DNA of 64,000 nucleotides from Typha latifolia. Taxonomy: Eukaryota; Streptophyta; Magnoliopsida; Poales; Typhaceae. Positions 54,506 through 64,000 of the stretch are shown here, in pieces. The notes under the pieces were generated by a model. It saw only the letters and a program-made list of their open reading frames with translations, was not told the origin of the DNA and made no database searches. The first letter of the stretch is position 1; each line of letters starts with the position of its first letter. Location: NCBI GenBank assembly GCA_019914945.1, contig CM034105.1:620001-684000 (forward strand), read 5' to 3'. The position numbers were made by a program, and so were the translations under genes.

Positions 54506-56585
54506 ATGGCGTCCCGGTGTCTCTCCTCTCTCTTCGTCTCCCTTCCTTCCAACCAAGTACAGCTCTCACCCTCTAACTCCATTAATTACGTCAATCTAAA
54601 CGAATCAAAGCTTATCTCCGTCGTCTTCCTTCCTCTTCACCAGGTGAATCAGAGAACCTTTTCTTTCCCCATCTCCAAATCGCCAATTTGGGTCTCCACC
54701 AACACCGTCCCTTCCTTAGATACAAAAGAGAGGACGCATGGAGTTCGTCTTTTAACGAAAACGAAGGTGTCAACTGAGGCGAGGGAAGCCACTACAACCG
54801 AGGAATCTGATGGTGAGACGAATCTTCTCGTTGGAATTTGTAATCTTGAGATGGTATTCCCTTGCGTTCTCATAGATCATATGGTTTGGCTACTAATTTT
54901 GATGATACTAAGTTGATGTGATTTAGTTTACTATCCAGCAAGGGATATTTTTTAGGATAAGTAAACAAATTTGGGTTGCTAATATTATAAGCAGTCAATC
55001 TTTGATATCTGCACTAGTAACAGATTGGTTATACATGTTTCGAGCTTGTCATGCACTAAAGTTTAAAATTTTTTGCATGAATTGATGCTGGAAATTGATT
55101 CTGACCAACATTTGGTGCTTGAGTTAGGTCCAGATTTTGGAGTTGTTAGCATCCACCATGTAGGATTGCTATGTGAGAACCTCGAAAAGTCACTTGCCTT
55201 CTATAAGGATCTTCTTGGTAAGTGAGTTCTCGTGCAAAAAGTTTTTAGATCAACTCCTTTCCCAGCACATGTGATTGTCTATTTTACGAATTCAGGTCTT
55301 AAGATAAATGAAGCAAGGCCAAATGATAAACTTCCATACAGAGGAGCTTGGCTCTGGGTGGGTTCTGAGATGATTCACTTAATGGAGCTTCCGAATCCTG
55401 ATCCCTTGACAGGACGTCCTGAACATGGGGGTCGAGATCGTCATGCTTGTATTGCAATTCGAGATGTATCCAAGCTGAAAACCATCTTTGATAAAGCAGG
55501 TAGGTAACGATGATCGAATTTTATTCTCATTCTTTGTGTCAGCTATAACACTTTTCTGCATTTCCTTTATCTTAAAGACTTGGAGTGTTTCAAAGGCTTT
55601 TAACTAATATGAACATGGATAAATTTCCAACAAGTTGGTGAGATTTTCCCACATCTTTTCGTTCTGAGTTGACAGGAGTGTTCTGAACTTTTCTGCTTTA
55701 ATACAGATTTGACAGCTTAACTTCTTAACACGTTTGCAATCTATTAAATTTCATCTGTATATTATCAAGACAGAATGTGTTGGGGGTTTGGATGTTGGGG
55801 AGGAAGGGGAATATTTTGGGCTTAAAAGTATCATAAACATTTATATTCTATTCAACAATGGGCAGATTAGCAAATTATATGTCACTGTTGGAGAATTTGT
55901 ATGTTAACAATTTTGTGCGATCTTGGCCAAAGACAAACTAAGCTCCATGTACTTTGTTTTGTAAATTATAAATTAATCATTCAAGTGACATTGGTATAGC
56001 TTTCGCTTAGTCAGGTGATATACCATATTTGATTTGTAGCAGGGGTGATGGCACAGTGTATATGTGGTTTTATCACTCCTCATATGAGTATTACAACAGC
56101 TTTAAATGAACAAATGTGATGTGGATGATACATAATCAGTGATGTTTATCAAGGATATTTAACCTTTCACTATGTACAGATATCAAAAGGAACTTGAAAT
56201 ATTGTGTGATTCTCTTCAGATTTTATTCTAAATCATTTGCATGTCTTATTTTGAAGGCTTGATGACTGATCTGAAAGCCGTCGTCAATACTTTGATTGGT
56301 ATTGTTTGGTGGATTTTGACATTTTATTGACCGTAAATGGTTTTTTTCTTGGATGGTGTGTGCTTTTGTCGTTGATTACCTCAATCATTTGCTGGAGTCT
56401 ATATAATGCTACCACTTTATGATATTGCGTGTATCTTAGAATTCTTGTCAGTTCAGTCATGAGAAATATTTTGCTTTTCCGCACTGATTGCAGGAATTAG
56501 CTATACCCTAAGTCGTTCTGGACGTCCAGCAATCTTTGCGCGAGATCCAGATGGAAATGCATTGGAGTTCACACAAGTGGAGTGA
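54506..56585 (+). CDS. VOC/glyoxalase-fold protein, plastid-targeted
   Basis: Vicinal-oxygen-chelate superfamily protein of 230 residues. Exons are 54506-54812, 55128-55217, 55296-55499 and 56494-56585. The first about 85 residues are Ser/Thr-rich with few acids (MASRCLSSLFVSLPSNQ), consistent with a chloroplast transit peptide. The VOC domain has candidate metal ligands in the usual order: His in SIHHVGLL, Glu in IHLMELP, His in DRHACIAI and Glu in NALEFTQVE. Other family features are NLEKSLAFYKDLLGL and YTLSRSGRPAIFARDPDGN. It resembles small plant glyoxalase I-like proteins. Whether it acts on methylglyoxal-glutathione or another substrate cannot be told. The protein ends at the last metal-ligand strand, as expected. 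Confidence 0.88.
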
Positions 56586-57309
56586 CAACCTCATCATTCA
56601 ACACCCAAGTAAGAGAACCAAGGACATCTCCAAAAACATCAGCCATTTATTATAGTACTCGTGACCGTTGTATATTCGACTTCTTGTAATCATCATGATC
56701 CATAGTTAGCTTGCTACTCTTTTGGATATCTTGATCATCTCCATTGTGATCTCCTATATTGAATACTTTTCATGATGTATGGAAAAATAAAATGAAGGTT
56801 TCTTGGCAAGATACAATTGCAAGCCAAAACATTGCATCAGAGCAATTAAAAAGGTGCCTTGATTGATCCCACTCGCCGTTGTTGCCACCCTCGAGGAAGC
56901 TTGAGATGACTGGCATCGGAGAGGAGGTTGCCATGTTCTTCGGCTCGCTTCGCTCGCTCCTTTCTTGTCATAGTGTTAATAGTTCTATGATGCTTAATAT
57001 CTCGCCGTTGTTGCCACCCTCGAGGAAGCTTGAGATGACCGACGTCGGAGAGGAGGTTGCCATGCTCTTCGGTCTTAATTAACTGCTCGCTCGCTCGCTC
57101 GCTCTTCTTGACATAGTGTTAAATAGTTCTGTGCTGCTTAATTCTTAATTTGTTTAGATGTAATATGAAGTCGAAGAGTTCTTGTTTCAATAGCCAATTC
57201 CCAGAGTAATCAAACTTTCAAAATCTTCCATTACTAGCTACGGTATCAAGCAGAGTAATAGAGTTACAATGTTGTATGTAAAGCAAACGAATGCAGAACT
57301 CTATTTAAC
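56586..57309. other. Tail-to-tail spacer of VOC and ALP1-like genes
   Basis: VOC 3' UTR (to about 56800), a tandem duplication (56872-57146), then the ALP1-like 3' flank. The open frame 56879-57082 is made by the repeat and is not considered a gene. Confidence 0.5.
56872..57146 (+). repeat. 129-base tandem duplication
   Basis: Copy 1 starts ctcgccgttgttgccaccct at 56872, copy 2 at 57001. Both run through tcgaggaagcttgagatgac, gtcggagaggaggttgcca or its near match, a GCTCGCTCGCTC segment, and catagtgttaa. The GCTC run is longer in copy 2. Confidence 0.9.
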
Positions 57310-58662
57310 TTAATTGGACTTAAAAAACGTCGTCCCAGCGAGGCCACCGTGCAACAAATTGTGGGCGATGCTATCTCTGGCATGCATCGCCGCCACCGAT
57401 CTGATTCCGTTATCGGCAGCCACCTCGTCGTCGATGAGCTGAAACTGGAGGTCGGGATCGGTCTCCTCCTCCCGCATCTCGCAGATGTTGTGCAGGACGC
57501 AGCACGCGCCGAGCACCACTGGCAAGTCCTGGAGCTTCATCTCCGTCCGCTTCTGCAGGCAACCCCACCTCCCTTTCAACCTCGCGAACGCCTCCTTACC
57601 CGCCCGCTGCACCTCGCCGATCTTCTCGTTGAAAGCGTGCTGCGTCCACGTCAGATTCTGGTGGGTGTAGGGGACCAGCACCCAATCCAGCAGCGGATGG
57701 CCGACGCCGCCGACGACCCACTGGTTCTGGATGAGCCCGGCGTTGCCTCGCTGGTACAATGCCGACTTCTCTAGCACCTCGACGTCGGACATCGACCCGG
57801 GCCACCCGATGCAGACGTCGGTGAAGACGCCATCGGGGTCGACGACGCCTTGCACGGTGATGGAGTAGGAGGTCTTCTGATTGCGCTCGGTGTGGCGGCG
57901 GTTGAAGTAGGCGGCGACGCTGACTTTTGGAGCGATGATGGGGATGTGGGTCGTGTACATGGATCCGATCACGTTCGGGATCCCGGATACGGACTCGAAC
58001 CGGTGCGGGATGGCGGCGCCGGAGGGAGTGGAGCAGTCGGGCCATTGGAGGAATTTGGGCATGAGGACCGATTTGATGGCAGCGCAGACCTCGAGGACTA
58101 ATTTATGGCAGGTAGAGATACCGAGGCCGAACCGCTTGGAGACAAGGCGGAGGGGCTCGCCGGTGGCGAGGCGCCACAGGCAGACCGCGACGCGCTGCCG
58201 CACAGGGATGGCGGCCCGGAGCATTGTATCCTCTTTCGCGATGGCGGCGCCGAGCTCCTCGCAGATGAAGTCGAATGTCGCGCGGCTCATCCGGAAGGCG
58301 CGGCGGAACTCGGCTTCGGGGAAGTCGGGGTGATTGCACCGGTCCCACCAGTCGCGCGACCGGTCCTTTACCCACAGTCGCCGGTGGTGGCCACCGCCGC
58401 CGCGAGGAGGGGAAGAAAAATTCTGCACCGAAGCCGAAACAGAGTCATTATCGCCGCCGGTTTCCACCTTCTGCTTGCGAACTGGGGACTCTCGTTCTGT
58501 CGGCGCGCTCCTCTTCCTTTTACTCGGCGGCATCGTAGTTGCGGATTGTGAAGCAGGAGGAGAGATGTCGATGTCGACGGCGATATCCTCCAATAGAGAG
58601 TAGTAGTTGGAGAAATCGTCTTCGAAGGAGAAGGGAAGCAGAGGAGTGGGAGAAGCGTTCAT
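57310..58662 (-). CDS. Domesticated PIF/Harbinger transposase (ALP1/HARBI1-like)
   Basis: Intronless 450-residue DDE_Tnp_4-type protein, GC-rich and with a full-length uninterrupted frame. The N-terminal about 90 residues are low-complexity and basic (PPSKRKRSAPTERE). The HTH-like part is WWDRCNHPDFPEAEFRRAFRMSRATFDFICEEL, and the nuclease fold runs from about 150 to 400. Relative to active Harbinger nucleases the first catalytic Asp (GAIDGTHI type) is Tyr in GSMYTTHIPI. The second Asp is kept in WPGSMSDVEVL. At the third site (VERAF type) the alignment gives Lys in AGKEAFARLKGRW. Loss of two of three catalytic residues with an intact frame points to domestication, as for Arabidopsis ALP1, which associates with PRC2. 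No terminal inverted repeats or partner Myb-like ORF are seen. Function here is inferred. Confidence 0.9.
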   Translation of the reverse strand: MNASPTPLLPFSFEDDFSNYYSLLEDIAVDIDISPPASQSATTMPPSKRKRSAPTERESPVRKQKVETGGDNDSVSASVQNFSSPPRGGGGHHRRLWVKDRSRDWWDRCNHPDFPEAEFRRAFRMSRATFDFICEELGAAIAKEDTMLRAAIPVRQRVAVCLWRLATGEPLRLVSKRFGLGISTCHKLVLEVCAAIKSVLMPKFLQWPDCSTPSGAAIPHRFESVSGIPNVIGSMYTTHIPIIAPKVSVAAYFNRRHTERNQKTSYSITVQGVVDPDGVFTDVCIGWPGSMSDVEVLEKSALYQRGNAGLIQNQWVVGGVGHPLLDWVLVPYTHQNLTWTQHAFNEKIGEVQRAGKEAFARLKGRWGCLQKRTEMKLQDLPVVLGACCVLHNICEMREEETDPDLQFQLIDDEVAADNGIRSVAAMHARDSIAHNLLHGGLAGTTFFKSN

Positions 58663-58760
58663 GTAGAGATCCAGCGCGATTCGCGTAGTAGTAGTTCTTG
58701 AGAGCGAGAGAGAGATAAATCGGCAGTGTGAGATGTGAGAGACGGATTGAGCTCGATTGG

Positions 58761-58769
58761 TATATATAT
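58761..58769 (-). promoter_or_regulatory. TATA box of ALP1-like gene
   Basis: CATATATATA on the minus strand, about 100 bases before the ATG at 58662, within a suitable distance for a core promoter. Confidence 0.55.
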
Positions 58770-58810
58770 GTTATGGGGGGAGGGGGGTGGAGGAGAGCGT
58801 GTTGACGCGG

Positions 58811-58836
58811 TTTCCCGGGGCGGGGGTGTTTCGCGG
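58811..58836 (-). promoter_or_regulatory. E2F-like pair upstream of ALP1-like gene
   Basis: TTTCCCGG (58811-58818) and TTTCGCGG (58829-58836) both match WTTSSCSS, about 150-175 bases upstream of the ATG. E2F control is inferred from motif match only. Confidence 0.4.
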
Positions 58837-61259
58837 GAAGGAGGAGAGAGAGAGAGGGGAGTTGACCGTTAAAGAACCGCGGCCAACGCGGGTGGGAGGA
58901 ATAAGAAAATCTCGACTAATTAAAAGCGTCTGCCCCTTGGCTCTTTAGTTAACTACCCAAATAACTCACCCAATCATTACAAAATGATAGGCGGGGGGCG
59001 TTTACGGGCTGCGGTTGATAGATGCGTTTGGGAAACGGATTCCGTGTAACACGTGGGGGTGGAGCGGAAAGGAGGGAAGAAGGGTGGAATGAGGTTCATC
59101 ATGGTAATTGGTATAAAGATCTTTAAGATGAAGTGGATGACACGATGGACAAACGCCTCACCTCGGATTGGAGTTTAAAGTGGGATTATAAGCGCGATTT
59201 ATATAATAAGATGGTTAGCTATCCACCCAAGTAATTTTTTGTTAAGAATTAGGATAGTCAAGAAGAACTCCTCTACAACGTCAATTGAGGCAACTCTTCT
59301 TCAGAACTAAAATAAGTTTATAGGTCATTTTAGGTTGAAAAAAAAAATTTATTTCCTCATTCTATCCGTTTAGAATCCTCCTGCTAATTTTATATGCAAT
59401 GTTTTGCTTCCTCTAAGACAATATATACATACGTACGTATATGGTTGACTTTCAAAACCACTCCTTTTATATCTCACCTTATTTGTGATTTTCATTTGCC
59501 GTTGTATTTGTGCAGATATTGTTGAATTTGTGCACATATTGTTGCCAATCATCTATTTCTAGTGTCTTTATTTTTCTGGCATACCCATAGCTGCCCAGAT
59601 AAGACTTAAAATTATATATATATATATATATAAGTAATATAGACTATTAAAAATTATTTCAAGCTTGATTAGATCTCGGCTCAGTGATATGCTTTTTAGT
59701 CATGGAAATGATTAATACATTTTTAACATTAATTTTTTTTACTGTATAATTATAATAAAAAAGTTTTTTTACTTGTATCTTCATAGAAGTCGACAGAACT
59801 CCTAGCTGATTATTATAATCTATTAGAATAATTTCTTATTATATGTTTTGGATTTTTAAACACTTCTAACACTCCTAGCTGAGATATTTTCTCACAAATA
59901 GTATCGATCGCAATCTATTTTAAGTCATCCCTAAATATAATTATCACTAAACACTAATCCACTATAGTGCAGTAGTAGGAGCATACCCACTTATATTAGA
60001 AGGTCACGGATTCAAGCGCTTATAAATTTTTTCATAGAAGAAATTAAAATAAATTGCACCAATGTGCGTGTTTTGGTTTATTATGTCTTGTAGAAGCTAA
60101 CCTCCATGTCTAGCTTATAATTACCATACACATCTATGGATTAAAAGAAAAAAAAACACGCACAACTTGGGCCTATCTAGCTCAATTCAGGCCCAAGAGA
60201 GGTTTTAGGCCTCTCTCTCTTTCTCTCTACCTTCGGAACCCGTCCAGCTGAAACGTGAGGCCCAACAAGAAATTGCTCCTATAATACCGACTCAGACCCC
60301 GCCCATGCAAAAGAAAAGGCAATGAGAGAGAATTCACGAGTAAACTACGAATAAATTTTACCATGGTGTATCACTATATTTCCATACATTTTTTAACTAA
60401 AGTACAAATAAAATAATACTATTTATATTAGAATAAATATGCATCCTGAGAATGGGTAACGCCGTTATATATTTTAGGTATTTAACCTAAAAAGATAAAT
60501 AGAAAGAATTGGTAAGGCCAGCTCATCACATCCAACAGTTTGCAGTATCGAAGTCCGACATATACCAAATCCTGATGGAGTTGTGGGGTCATCAGATCAG
60601 ACGCTTTGCCAACCCATGCCATGTCGCACTGGCATTCCATCAGACGGCTGAGCTGTGCGTCTCTTTCGTTTGATGTGAAGATCCAACCCCCCATCATAAA
60701 ACCATTGAGAGCATAGGATCCCATCCCACACTCTCATTACCAACAACGTATTAAAAACATAATCTCTCTTTAAACAGCTGGATTTTGCGAACACCGATGC
60801 CTCTGCTGGTCTACAAACCCCTCTTGTTTAGCCCAGCAAAGCAGTATCTACTGACACCTCGACTAATTAATCCAATTTTAACGTACTTTGTTTATTGGCC
60901 TCTGGATCAGCTGTCCCGGGATGGGATAGCGAACACCTTCCAACTCTTCAGTCATGTGTAAATAATACCCGGTCTTCGAGGGTTTAAACTGAAAATGATA
61001 TCTCACAGACAGAAGTGAGATTGGCGTAATAAGATGAGAATACAAGGGGTAAATTGAGAAGGCGCATAAAGATAATATATTAATGTATACAGCGGAGGGG
61101 AGGAGGCAAAAGAGGGTACAGCTCGTCGTCGCTGTAGCCTGACTTCGTCGTGTATAAATCTGCACAGTGGCGTAAATAATAATAAGCGGCAAGAAAATAT
61201 ATTCAGGGAAAGAGAGAGAGAAGAGGAGAGAGAGAAGAGGAGAGAGAGAGAGAGCACTT

Positions 61260-64000
<2,741 letters not shown>

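Larger units (their letters stand above)
58663..61282. other. Intergenic between ALP1-like and NDR kinase genes
   Basis: This contains the ALP1-like promoter, AT-rich sequence with a (TA)n at about 59615-59632, and a GA-rich NDR leader (61205-61282). An unassigned patch of balanced base composition at about 60482-60794 has no recognisable domain on either strand. No gene is called. Confidence 0.45.

Noticed and set aside
57349..58603. Long frames antisense to the ALP1-like gene
   Set aside because: These are shadows caused by the high GC content of the real gene; the sense frame has a full family match.

Overview
The window is nuclear DNA from a flowering plant. It holds many spliced genes with short GT-AG introns, AT-rich spacers and introns, many (AT)n and (CT)n microsatellites, and plant-only families (WRKY, NPF, clade A PP2C, PAS/LOV, SnRK1 gamma). 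Several coding exons are GC-rich (NPF4, ALP1-like, PHD, sHSP), which with the residue patterns suggests a monocot, but no species can be named from sequence alone. Gene density is high and no intact transposon is seen.

Layout. 0.2-3.1 kb (+): WRKY72-type group IIb factor. 4.0-5.8 kb (+): SnRK1 gamma subunit (KING1-like). 6.1-6.5 kb: a truncated copy of the NDR-kinase exon 1/intron 1 junction whose intact relative is at 61.3 kb. 6.8-10.8 kb (-): decayed LRR-XII receptor kinase. 10.8-15.4 kb: spacer. 15.4-19.3 kb (+): NPF4.6/NRT1.2-like transporter. 20.6-21.3 kb (-): small WRKYGKK factor (WRKY50/51 type) reconstructed from three short exons. 23.2-27.0 kb (-): PAS/LOV blue-light protein. 29.4-29.8 kb (-): small membrane protein, divergent from an NSUN5-type rRNA methyltransferase (30.2-34.9 kb, +). 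35.4-35.9 kb (-): class II small heat-shock protein, divergent from a PHD/ePHD reader (36.5-37.5 kb, +). 39.8-40.7 kb (+): L18a-like membrane protein. 41.5-44.5 kb (-): clade A PP2C. 47.2-49.6 kb (-): MKK6-like kinase that lacks its C-terminal exons. 51.2-53.8 kb (-): RRM protein of the nuclear-speckle type, divergent from a plastid VOC/glyoxalase-fold protein (54.5-56.6 kb, +). 57.3-58.7 kb (-): domesticated Harbinger transposase of ALP1 type. 61.3-64.0 kb (+): 5' half of an NDR kinase, cut by the window end.

Functionally the genes are mixed. There is an ABA/energy/stress theme (PP2C clade A, NPF4.6/AIT1 type, SnRK1 gamma, sHSP, WRKYs), but nothing suggests an operon-like cluster. The most unusual feature is splicing. 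Three introns in unrelated genes (SnRK1 gamma, NSUN5, RRM protein) have U12-type 5' splice sites. The NSUN5 one appears to be a rare AT-AG intron, and using it restores the family-conserved reading frame. Other points of interest are the acceptor and nonsense mutations in the receptor kinase, the loss of catalytic residues in the ALP1-like protein, the cysteine-less N-terminal PAS domain of the PAS/LOV protein, and a five-unit heat-shock element in the sHSP/PHD intergenic region. Exon borders were read by eye from splice consensus, phase and protein continuity; UTR limits are mostly not determined.
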